A stretch of DNA of 64,000 nucleotides from Bacteroidota bacterium. Its GTDB lineage: Bacteria > Bacteroidota > Bacteroidia > Cytophagales > Cyclobacteriaceae. The notes under the pieces were generated by a model. The model saw only the letters and a program-made list of their open reading frames with translations. It made no database searches and had not been told where the DNA came from. The position numbers and the translations under genes were made by a program. Where the stretch lies: assembly GCA_023428695.1 (NCBI GenBank), contig JAEYWY010000015.1, forward strand, positions 62,001 through 126,000. The letters are read 5' to 3'. Below, piece by piece: positions 54,672-61,847 of the stretch (position 1 is its first letter; the number at the start of each line of letters is the position of its first letter).

Positions 54672-54887
54672 ATGAAAGTAATACTAACAAACTTATTCGT
54701 GCACCTCAAGGCGGCGCGGCAAATCATCACATTGTTAGTCGTAGTCATCACCTACAACGGTTGCGAGGCTGAGGATGGAAAGAATTGTCCAACGACTTCA
54801 AACTGCGGTTGTTCCAACAAGAATAAGAGCGAATGCGACAGTCCGTGCTGCAAGTGGGTAACCGGAGATGGATGTAAATGCAAATGA
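54672..54887 (+). CDS. Cysteine-rich small lipoprotein or secreted peptide
   Basis: A 71-residue product of unknown family. Residues 15-30 are a hydrophobic segment that ends TYNGC, a possible lipobox (Cys31). The mature 40 residues hold eight further Cys at 39, 45, 47, 55, 59, 60, 68 and 70, i.e. enough for four disulfides, including a CC pair. The spacing resembles cystine-knot peptides, but that is only a pattern resemblance. It lies 11 bases after DUF4236 and 17 before the next gene, so it is probably co-transcribed with them. Confidence 0.65.
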   Translation: MKVILTNLFVHLKAARQIITLLVVVITYNGCEAEDGKNCPTTSNCGCSNKNKSECDSPCCKWVTGDGCKCK

Positions 54888-54904
54888 TAAATTAATCCGT
54901 TACT

Positions 54905-55147
54905 ATGGAATATAAAGTCGTTCCTTTTGTACCCTCCGTTGATCCAAAGCGGCCAGTGTCTGAAACCGCGGCAGAACAACTGCAGACTCTGATAAACAAA
55001 CTTGGTGAACTGGGCTGGTCCTACGTTCGGGTTGAGAGCGTCACAACTTGGGTTGCACCATCATCTGGTTGCTTTGGGTTTGGCGCCACTCCAGGGTATA
55101 GCACTCCGCGTCAATTGATAGTTTTTAAGAAAACCGTTGATGCTTAG
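54905..55147 (+). CDS. Small DUF4177-like protein
   Basis: An 80-residue protein. The order EYKVVPF, a helix AAEQLQTLINKLGELGW, then SYVRVESV and a final LIVFKKT strand is the DUF4177 pattern (a beta strand, helix, GW turn, and strand). A middle insert GCFGFGATPGYSTPRQ is Gly-rich. Function unknown. It overlaps the YidD-like gene by 8 bases. Confidence 0.72.
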   Translation: MEYKVVPFVPSVDPKRPVSETAAEQLQTLINKLGELGWSYVRVESVTTWVAPSSGCFGFGATPGYSTPRQLIVFKKTVDA

Positions 55148-55433
55148 GATTATTCCAGTTTGCCTAATACGCCTTTATTGGCTTGTCGTACCGGAATCAA
55201 AACGTCGTCAATGCCTTTTCAGAGAGTCATGCTCTAACGCTGTCTATGCGGCAGCGAAAAGAGAGGGTATAGTGGAGGCACTTCGCGTCTTTCTTTATCG
55301 AATCAAGGCATGCAACTCGAAAACAAAAATCTTTGTCAATCCGATTACCGGTGATACGAACCTACTGTTAACGAATGGCGAGTGCGTCGACGAAGCTGAG
55401 ATCAATCCGCGTTTAATTCGTCATCAGGAGTGA
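55140..55433 (+). CDS. yidD: YidD-like membrane protein insertion factor, orphan
   Basis: A 97-residue protein from the ATG at 55140. The YidD pattern is present: RLYWLVVPESKRRQCLFRES, then SCSNAVYAAAKREGIVEALR and VFLYRIKACN; the CxFxxSCS core and the late Cys match. Normal YidD is about 70-80 residues and sits next to rnpA and yidC, where it helps insert membrane proteins. This copy is in an accessory cluster and has a 40-residue C-terminal extension (SKTKIFVNPITGDTNLLLTN and on) with no recognised domain. I infer a paralogue dedicated to a neighbouring small membrane protein. Confidence 0.78.
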   Translation: MLRIIPVCLIRLYWLVVPESKRRQCLFRESCSNAVYAAAKREGIVEALRVFLYRIKACNSKTKIFVNPITGDTNLLLTNGECVDEAEINPRLIRHQE

Positions 55434-55788
55434 GCGACTGCTACGTTGCTTTTGACAAAGCCACCTCAATTCTAAATTTATCGCCATGCAACAAAAGATT
55501 TTCGCAAGCCGTCACTTCCCGCAAAATAGTGACCGTAGGAATTCTTGCACACGCCTATCAAAAATTAGAAATGAGAAATTACAAACTAAACTCACCTTCG
55601 AGGCTAACACATCATTCCTATACACACTCCACATTCAACGATTCCTGAACCTGAAACCTGCGTGCCCGACAAAGCGTTTCGCGACGGCGGGAAACCCTGA
55701 ACCTTCCAAACCTGAAACGTTGTTCTGGAACAGGCATGGCCTAATTTTCATAGCTAACATTCACACAACAGCCATGCCTTCCAGAATG
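55434..55788. other. Intergenic stretch with a long inverted repeat
   Basis: No credible gene in 355 bases. The right part contains an inverted repeat (55723-55740 with 55771-55786). Plus-strand frames from 55430 and 55486 lack recognisable domains, and the latter runs across the antisense of the gene at 55789. Confidence 0.5.
55723..55786. repeat. 16-bp imperfect inverted repeat around a 30-base loop
   Basis: TTCTGGAACAGGCATGGC (55723-55740) pairs with GCCATGCCTTCCAGAA (55771-55786), with two unpaired bases in the left arm. It starts 2 bases after the stop of the minus-strand gene 55789-55989. It could be a 3' hairpin of that gene or a small inserted palindromic element. No T-run. Confidence 0.65.
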
Positions 55789-55989
55789 CTACGACGTATG
55801 ACATGCCTTGCAACAAAATATGCAGCCATTCACCTGGTCGTATGTCTTCTTTGCTTCACGAACAGCGTCTTCGCAGTCGAAGTAGTTGCCGAGAAATAAA
55901 CGATTGACAGGCATCCACTCGCAGCTGTCTTTATGTACTTCGTGATCTCCGTTCTTCTGCGCATCCTTGTTGACAAAGTAGTAAGCCAT
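55789..55989 (-). CDS. Small Cys/His protein (MAYYFVNKDAQ type)
   Basis: A 66-residue cytoplasmic protein beginning MAYYFVNKDAQKNGDHEVHK. It contains HKDSC early and a C-terminal NGCIFCCKACHTS cluster, together a probable metal-binding set (His/Cys). The middle LGNYFDCEDAVREAKKTYDQ is a likely helix. Similar short proteins occur scattered in Bacteroidota and Proteobacteria, as I recall, but have no known function. Neighbour 56088-56453 on the same strand is also Cys-rich with a YxHxxGC motif. Confidence 0.75.
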   Translation of the reverse strand: MAYYFVNKDAQKNGDHEVHKDSCEWMPVNRLFLGNYFDCEDAVREAKKTYDQVNGCIFCCKACHTS

Positions 55990-56087
55990 TAGCCTTTTTT
56001 GAGGCTATTGTAGCACCTGATAACAAAACCCTAAAATTGTTTTTCCGGAGAACGGGAATTGGTTTCCGAACTTTGGATTTCTACTGC

Positions 56088-56453
56088 CTAATGCTGGTAG
56101 CAGCGACCATTGGCACTGGTAGTCAGACGCCTGCATCGCTGACCAGACTGGGTTGTACCAGTACACTGCCGCGCCGCTGTTTGACCTTTCTGATAAGTGT
56201 TTACCGTCGAAGTTCCCGAACTACGTTGGCCGCTACCTGGTTTGCAGACGCTGCATGGCGTGTAGCCACCCTTTTTCGCGTGTGATTGCGTGACAGCGAC
56301 GGAACTATACTTCAGATAACGACATCCGGACGCATGGTATTTTTCGCCTGTCCTGGTTATATAGACCGAGTCCTGGTTTGCCTGCGAGAATCCCGGGAAC
56401 GACAGCAGCAAGACAAATGCGACAAGAGTTATAAGGCTAACTTTTCGATTCAT
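56088..56453 (-). CDS. Secreted protein with two small Cys/His modules
   Basis: A 121-residue exported protein (signal peptide MNRKVSLITLVAFVLLLSF, ends about GFSQA). Module one, about 32-67, is the Ada/excalibur-like YITRTGEKYHASGCRYLKYS then GYTPCSVCKP, i.e. H, C, C, C in order. Module two at the end (CTGTTQSGQRCRRLTTSANG with CYQH) resembles the DUF5763-type QCxGTTxSGxRCxR...CxxH. Both could bind zinc. A Ser/Thr-rich linker (about 72-92) joins them. Function unknown. Confidence 0.78.
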   Translation of the reverse strand: MNRKVSLITLVAFVLLLSFPGFSQANQDSVYITRTGEKYHASGCRYLKYSSVAVTQSHAKKGGYTPCSVCKPGSGQRSSGTSTVNTYQKGQTAARQCTGTTQSGQRCRRLTTSANGRCYQH

Positions 56454-56527
56454 GTTGCATCTACTTTAGAATTAGATCCGGAGCCTTCAAATAACGGTCA
56501 AGTCTGATTTTTCAAGGCGAATACCCA

Positions 56528-57721
56528 TTAGTTGTCAGGTTCTTTGGATTTCGGAAAATATTCCAACACCCATCTGCCCTCGCTTTTTCTGAAAAGGTAT
56601 TTTTCTGAAGGAAGCGTTGCCATAATTCTGACCTGATGGCGCTTTCGCGGTTCCTTGTCATTCAAATCGGGAAAAAAGAGCATCGTTTCGATGAGCCGAA
56701 TGTTATTCGAAAAGCGCACGTCAACCTCCCAGATATCCTTGCTGATTTCATTCATACTTTTGATGTCGAAGGACGCGGGGCTGGTATTGCGATGCACATA
56801 GCGAAGTGTACGACCGTCCTGAAGAACCTCGGCTCGCGATACTTCTCCGGTTGACATTTTATAGTTACTCACCAGCGTCATCGTGTCGAATGCCACCTGA
56901 AGAGCTGCTTCAACATTTTTTTTTGACTGAACTTTTGAAAAACCGTTGTCAAGCCGGTATTCATTTCGGTAATGCGTTTTGAGGTCAAGGTACTCATCTG
57001 CATCCGCTGCAACCTGTTCTCCCGAGCTGACCAGGGAATATGGGTGATCCTTCAATACTGCCGACGCTTTCAGGTCGAGATCGCGCAGCCGTTCCGAAAG
57101 GAGCTGCTCTGCAACGTCCCGGCTAAACGCAACTTGACTTTCAACATCATCTTTATTCAGTGAAAGGAATGCTGGTACTCCCACACCTGCAAGCAGAAGA
57201 ATCGCAAACATGATCGCAATTTTGAATCTGCCGAAGCCACTCTGTTGCCGTACCGATGGCGTTCCCTTGTCGCGGCCAATTACTGCGGTTAGAGACTCGA
57301 CCAGATAATCCATGCCCTTTTCCGCGCGGAGCGCGAATGTATCAGCCATAGTAATATCCTTCGCGAGCAATTCTTCCGGAGTAATTTCAAAAAGCACCGG
57401 CAGAATCACCTTCTCGTATTCTTCCTTCGCGAGGAGCGAATAAAACTCGCGCATTGTCCAGTTTTTCTGAATATATGACGGACTAAGGATTACGATTCCA
57501 AAACGAGACTTACGAAGACCTGCGCCAATGGATTCGGATACCCGATCGCCAACGCTCAGCTCACGACCAGAGTACCAGATTTTCAAACCGGCCTGTTCCA
57601 GCCTTGCGCAAAGTTCATTGGCAATCGGAAGTTTGTCTTCAACGGCGTGAGAAATAAACGCATCGTACTGATAACGGGGCGTGTCCATCTTACCAAAAAG
57701 CGAATGAAGCAAACCCTTCAT
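56528..57721 (-). CDS. Membrane-anchored TIR-domain protein
   Basis: A 397-residue protein. The TIR domain spans about 17-150: YDAFISHAVED at 19-29 (box 1), WYSGRELSVGDRVSESIGAG (box 2 region), IVILSPSYIQKNWTMREFYS, with W88 and Glu92 in the W-x3-E arrangement of catalytic TIR NADases. One membrane segment at about 167-187 (FKIAIMFAILLLAGVGVPAF) separates it from a C-terminal domain of about 210 residues outside the membrane, of no family known to me. It lies 45 bases after the LytTR regulator gene on the same strand, so it is probably the last gene of the kinase-regulator operon. Whether it acts in signalling or in phage defence is open. Confidence 0.85.
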   Translation of the reverse strand: MKGLLHSLFGKMDTPRYQYDAFISHAVEDKLPIANELCARLEQAGLKIWYSGRELSVGDRVSESIGAGLRKSRFGIVILSPSYIQKNWTMREFYSLLAKEEYEKVILPVLFEITPEELLAKDITMADTFALRAEKGMDYLVESLTAVIGRDKGTPSVRQQSGFGRFKIAIMFAILLLAGVGVPAFLSLNKDDVESQVAFSRDVAEQLLSERLRDLDLKASAVLKDHPYSLVSSGEQVAADADEYLDLKTHYRNEYRLDNGFSKVQSKKNVEAALQVAFDTMTLVSNYKMSTGEVSRAEVLQDGRTLRYVHRNTSPASFDIKSMNEISKDIWEVDVRFSNNIRLIETMLFFPDLNDKEPRKRHQVRIMATLPSEKYLFRKSEGRWVLEYFPKSKEPDN

Positions 57722-57766
57722 ATACAGTGAAGTTTAGTTTCCCGGCGGCAGATTCTGGTTTCCGAA

Positions 57767-58489
57767 CTACCGGATAAAGCGAAGCTGTGCCATCACATCA
57801 TTTTTCATTTCCTTACTCATCTGCAACTCGTGACCCCCCACCCTGACGACGTTGCCATCAAACCCGGTGATGTGGTGCACGTTGACCATGTACGACCGAT
57901 GTATCTTGATTAGTACGCTGCTTCCGATTTGTTCGGCTACCTGGTTCATGCTGTTTGAAAGTGTGTATGTTTTATTCATACACACCACGTCACAATACGC
58001 GCGACCTGCACGCAAAAACAAGATGTCTTCGATTTTTACTTTCACAAAAACCTGATTATCGGTGCGCAGGAAAATAAAATCGTTGCGTTTCTCCGGTGCC
58101 GTGTTGGCTCTGTTGTGCGCGTTGTTAAATGCTATCTCAATAGCATGAACAAGATCAGACTCCCTGAACGGTTTCGTCAGATAACCCTCAGGCATCGTCC
58201 TCCGGGCACGTTGGAAAGTATCATGATCGCTTAATTCGGACAAATAAACCACCGGAATCCGTCCCGATCGCTGCATCATATCGGCAGTCTGTATTCCGTC
58301 CAGGTTACCGGCAAGGTTTATATCCATCAGCACCAGGTCGGGTTGATCCTCATGGAGACGTTCAACTGCTTCTTCCCCCGAGACATACAATCCCGTTACG
58401 CGCATACCATGTTTTTCAAGCTTTAGCCGGATATCCTCAGCCACAAGCAACTGGTCTTCAACGATCATTACGTTAATGGACTCATTCAT
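57767..58489 (-). CDS. LytTR-type response regulator
   Basis: A 240-residue regulator. Receiver domain at about 5-125: acidic EDQ at 11-13, phosphoacceptor Asp56 in LMDINLAG, and Lys in YLTKPF. The LytTR DNA-binding domain is about 138-238 (FIFLRTDNQVFVKVKIEDIL, then LIKIHRSYMVNVHHITGFDG). Its ATG overlaps the kinase stop (4 bases). LytTR regulators usually control surface or secreted products; here the TIR gene follows directly. Confidence 0.93.
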   Translation of the reverse strand: MNESINVMIVEDQLLVAEDIRLKLEKHGMRVTGLYVSGEEAVERLHEDQPDLVLMDINLAGNLDGIQTADMMQRSGRIPVVYLSELSDHDTFQRARRTMPEGYLTKPFRESDLVHAIEIAFNNAHNRANTAPEKRNDFIFLRTDNQVFVKVKIEDILFLRAGRAYCDVVCMNKTYTLSNSMNQVAEQIGSSVLIKIHRSYMVNVHHITGFDGNVVRVGGHELQMSKEMKNDVMAQLRFIR

Positions 58490-60360
58490 ACGGGTAACGT
58501 TAGCCTGTAAGTTGTCCCTGACCGTGTGTCAATCTCACAATCTCCTTTCAATTGCCTGATAAGAATAGTGACCATCTTCAGCCCAAAGGAATGTTTCATC
58601 TCGTTTTTCGCCGTCGTCTCGAATCCACATCCGTTGTCGCGAACCTCGAGCTTCATGGTGTTTTCCTCCACGCGAAGCTTAATGCCTATTGCAGGACTAT
58701 CCTGATCTGCGAAAGCATACTTAAAGGAATTACTTACCAGTTCATTTACAATCAGTCCGACAGGAATTGCCTTATCAACATCCAGGCGGAGGTCAGGAGC
58801 ATCGATTTGAACGGTTACCTGATTTTCAGAAAAACCGTAGGCGTTTAGCAGGTATTGCATCAGCTCCTGAAAATACTCTCTGATTTGGACAGAGCGTTCA
58901 TTTGTTCCGTCATAGAGTTTCTTGTGGATCAACGCCATCGCATTGACGCGACTCTCGCTGCTACGTACTGCGAGCACGGCCGTCGGTTCGGAAAGGTATT
59001 GCGCCTGCAGACTAAACACACTCGAGAGCAGCTGCAAATTATTCTTGACACGGTGATGTAATTCCTGAAGGAGCAGCGACACACGATTTCTGCCCTCGCG
59101 GACGATTCGAAGATTCCAGTAAATCAAAAAAGCAAGCAACGCGAGCAGGATGACCGCACCAATGAGCACGTAAACCTGGAACTCACGCACGGCAAGTTCA
59201 CTGCGCTGAGCGCGCTCGCGTTCATTCAACAAACTTATCTCCTGCTCTTTTTTGTCGGTTTCGTAATCAACCCTCAGCGCGGCAATTGTTTCAGCCTTTT
59301 GTCTGTTGAGCAAGCTGTCTTTCACCGCCATCAGGTCCTTCGTCGTTGCCAGTGCTTCGGCATATCGACCCTGGAGACGGTACAGGTCAGTGCGCATCTC
59401 AAGGTTCTCGCGCATTTCCTCCAGCATATCACTGCCGTATATCAATTGAGATGCATTCGTCAATGATTTTTCCGCGTCGTGCAGGCGGTGAAGCTGCATT
59501 TCAAGTCGTGCGATATTGTTCCAGGTCACTGCCCGCCCCTGAACATCTCCAGACTCATCCTTGAGGGAAAGAGATTCACGATAGTATTGCAGTGCCTTTT
59601 CAAACTGATTCCGGCGTTGGTACAGATTGCCAAGGTTGTTGAGCGTACTCGACAGGGAGTTGAAATCCTTCATCGCAACTTTCATTCTATACGCTTGCTC
59701 AAGACAGAACAGTGCGCTATCATATTCATTCATTGCAAGCCAAACCTCACCAAGGTTTGTGTATGACTTGGCTATCCCCTTGTCGTGTCCAATGCCCTTG
59801 CGTAATTCGAGTGCCCGCTTGCCGTAGGATAACGCCAGGGGCAACTCACCCATTTTCAGGTACACAAGACTAATGGTGTTAAACGACGAGCCGAGAGCCT
59901 GAATATTGCCAGACCGTTCATGAACTCTCACGGCGAAAAATGCATGATCCAGTGATTGATCATACCGCCCCTGATTCTTCAGGAGTATTGCCAGGTTGGT
60001 ATGGACTATCGTTGCGCTAGTACTATCAAGGAGTTCGTCATATAGTTTCAGCGCCGAGTCGTATGATGAAATAGCGCTATCATTCAGGCCAAGTGCTGAA
60101 AAACTTATACCCAACCCATTATAACTGGACGCGATAGTTGCTGGCCTGTCGTCATGCTCAATGACAATGTTGTAGTAACGAATCGCGCTATCATACTTTT
60201 CATGTTGAAAATAATACCATGCGAGCCTTACTGCGATTTTTGCCCGCTCCCGATCTGAGATTTTCTCCTCGCGGAGCACGAGGGCGAGGCTGTCGAGCGA
60301 TTGCTGTGCGCATAGATTACTCGATACCAATAATATCAGGTATGCAATTCTGCAGAACAT
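58486..60360 (-). CDS. TPR sensor histidine kinase (HisKA_2 type)
   Basis: A 624-residue kinase. Signal peptide (MFCRIAYLILLVSSNLCAQ), periplasmic tetratricopeptide repeats at about 35-340 (e.g. SIRYYNIVIEHDDRPATIAS, NNLGNLYQRRNQFEKALQYY), a coiled linker, one membrane segment at about 394-415, then the HisKA_2 box LLLQELHHRVKNNLQLLSSV with the first His at 435, and an HATPase_c domain (LIVNELVSNSFKYAF; VRDNGCGFE). HisKA_2 kinases pair with LytTR-like regulators in Bacteroidota; here the regulator follows with 4-base overlap. Confidence 0.92.
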   Translation of the reverse strand: MFCRIAYLILLVSSNLCAQQSLDSLALVLREEKISDRERAKIAVRLAWYYFQHEKYDSAIRYYNIVIEHDDRPATIASSYNGLGISFSALGLNDSAISSYDSALKLYDELLDSTSATIVHTNLAILLKNQGRYDQSLDHAFFAVRVHERSGNIQALGSSFNTISLVYLKMGELPLALSYGKRALELRKGIGHDKGIAKSYTNLGEVWLAMNEYDSALFCLEQAYRMKVAMKDFNSLSSTLNNLGNLYQRRNQFEKALQYYRESLSLKDESGDVQGRAVTWNNIARLEMQLHRLHDAEKSLTNASQLIYGSDMLEEMRENLEMRTDLYRLQGRYAEALATTKDLMAVKDSLLNRQKAETIAALRVDYETDKKEQEISLLNERERAQRSELAVREFQVYVLIGAVILLALLAFLIYWNLRIVREGRNRVSLLLQELHHRVKNNLQLLSSVFSLQAQYLSEPTAVLAVRSSESRVNAMALIHKKLYDGTNERSVQIREYFQELMQYLLNAYGFSENQVTVQIDAPDLRLDVDKAIPVGLIVNELVSNSFKYAFADQDSPAIGIKLRVEENTMKLEVRDNGCGFETTAKNEMKHSFGLKMVTILIRQLKGDCEIDTRSGTTYRLTLPV

Positions 60361-60453
60361 AAACCAGGGTGGAGCAAGTTACGAAAAAATTACCCCCTCG
60401 TGAACATCTCCTTAAAATCCTGCTGCGATTCACACCAGAAAGCAAAAGAAAAA

Positions 60454-60481
60454 AAGGGGAAATCACCCCGGATTTCCCCTT
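60454..60481 (-). terminator. Terminator of the small lipoprotein gene
   Basis: A perfect 10-bp stem (AAGGGGAAAT, 60454-60463, with 60472-60481) and 8-base loop, followed on the minus strand by a T-rich run. It starts 8 bases after the stop codon at 60489, which supports the gene being expressed on its own. Confidence 0.88.
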
Positions 60482-60488
60482 ACCCCAA

Positions 60489-60656
60489 TCAGATATCGAG
60501 TGAATCAATTGGCACGAAGTTACTCTCGTCATCCGGTGGCGGTGGGATCGCGATAGGCTCGTCATCGTCATCACCACCTCTGACGCGGATCGACTCATCA
60601 TTGCAGCTGAACATGGCAATAGCCATGATGAACATCAGGAATTTGATCGTTCTCAT
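60489..60656 (-). CDS. 55-residue acidic, Pro-rich lipoprotein
   Basis: An ATG at 60656 opens a 55-codon frame. The leader MRTIKFLMFIMAIAMFSC ends in a lipobox (MFSC), followed by NDESIRVRGGDDDDEPIAIP, then PPPDDESNF and VPIDSLDI. It is a small lipoprotein, acidic and proline-rich. The terminator just after it supports its reality. It lies upstream of the kinase-LytTR-TIR genes on the same strand but is separated from them by that terminator. Function unknown. Confidence 0.72.
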   Translation of the reverse strand: MRTIKFLMFIMAIAMFSCNDESIRVRGGDDDDEPIAIPPPPDDESNFVPIDSLDI

Positions 60657-60948
60657 TTTTTAAATTGATTTGTGTTAAGGCAGGCATGAGATCAGCATCG
60701 CCCGATGCGCGGTCGAAACCGAGACTGATCTTTGTCGCCGAAATGGAATTGGAACAGATGGGGTAGTCCGTGAAAGACCTCCGCACGGCTACCCCATTGT
60801 TGCCGTGTTGAAAACCTTCCCCGGACCATGTTCCGGAACGATACAAAGTTGGTGGGGTGGTACGGCTAACGTGTTATCGCGCCGTATTCCGTTTTTCCTT
60901 ATTCTTTGTTTTGTTTTTCTGAATTGTTCCTGTTTGGTATATTCAGCT

Positions 60949-61719
60949 ATGGATGTTCAGGTTCGCCTTCTTGAAAAAATGCTGCAGCGGCTATCTGCAG
61001 AAACAGGGCTCGCGTTAGATCATGCAGGACTCGCCGGTATCTCAGGCAAAGTGTTTGAAAACGGCAACGAACGCTACCTGTATCACAACATCTACCAAAA
61101 AATGAACAAGGCGAAGCCTGAAGACACAATAGGACTTCAGGAAAATCGTCTCAATGAAATCGCCAAATTCCTCGGCTATCCTTCGTTCAGGGAGTTGAAG
61201 TGCCACTTAGAGAATCCCGAAGACCCGGTTCTCCGCGCGATGCACGGCAACTATTACTGTTATGTTCGCGCAAGCCATGAAGAAGGATATATATTGCGTT
61301 CGCCGGTGAATATCGCTGCTGTCAATGGAAAGACATGGCTGCGTCTGAAGGGAATGATCTATTCGTTTGAAGGGGAAGTAGCGTTAACGCAGGGTTGTCT
61401 CTTCGTGCTGATGCAGTCAATCGAAGGAAAAAGTTTTTATCACGTCTATCGGATTGGAACCCGTAAATCACCTGATGTTCTGCAGGGTGTATTCGCAGGG
61501 GTGAGTACTGCTTTCGACCCAATTGCAGGGCGGACGGTTCTTGTCAGACAAAATGATTCGTTTGATTCACTGGTCAACCTCAAGATCGCCATCGCCGAAC
61601 TTGACAAATCAGAAAGCCGGACTGACAGGATACTCGCCGAATATTTTCGTGAGTATTCAAAGAATAACATCAGTACGAAAAAGTCAGCTGGTTTCTCCTG
61701 GGAAGATTTGGCGGGTTAA
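60949..61719 (+). CDS. Conserved-looking protein of unknown function
   Basis: A 256-residue protein from the ATG at 60949 (MDVQVRLLEKMLQRLSAETG). The open frame extends to 60805 but the upstream part (48 residues) has no homologous look and contains a hydrophobic stretch, RRIPFFLILCFVFLNCSCLV, in non-signal position; a longer secreted form cannot be excluded. The N-terminal about 90 residues are helical (GLQENRLNEIAKFLGYPSFR), and the rest beta-rich with an HEEGYILRSPV segment and a VYRIGTRKSPDVLQGVFAGV motif. I do not recognise the family. Confidence 0.65.
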   Translation: MDVQVRLLEKMLQRLSAETGLALDHAGLAGISGKVFENGNERYLYHNIYQKMNKAKPEDTIGLQENRLNEIAKFLGYPSFRELKCHLENPEDPVLRAMHGNYYCYVRASHEEGYILRSPVNIAAVNGKTWLRLKGMIYSFEGEVALTQGCLFVLMQSIEGKSFYHVYRIGTRKSPDVLQGVFAGVSTAFDPIAGRTVLVRQNDSFDSLVNLKIAIAELDKSESRTDRILAEYFREYSKNNISTKKSAGFSWEDLAG

Positions 61720-61847
61720 CAGAGACAGCAAGTCTGTGCTATAAATGAGAACGTCGTTCAGCGATGACTGCGTCATGTTAGTTGTCTACAATTTCGAAGG
61801 TAGAATACAATACTTTTCTTAACTTGTCCTACCTTCCCCTACCCTCA

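Noticed and set aside
55486..55899. 137-codon plus-strand frame
   Set aside because: It runs through the inverted repeat and the antisense of the small Cys/His gene; composition looks non-coding.
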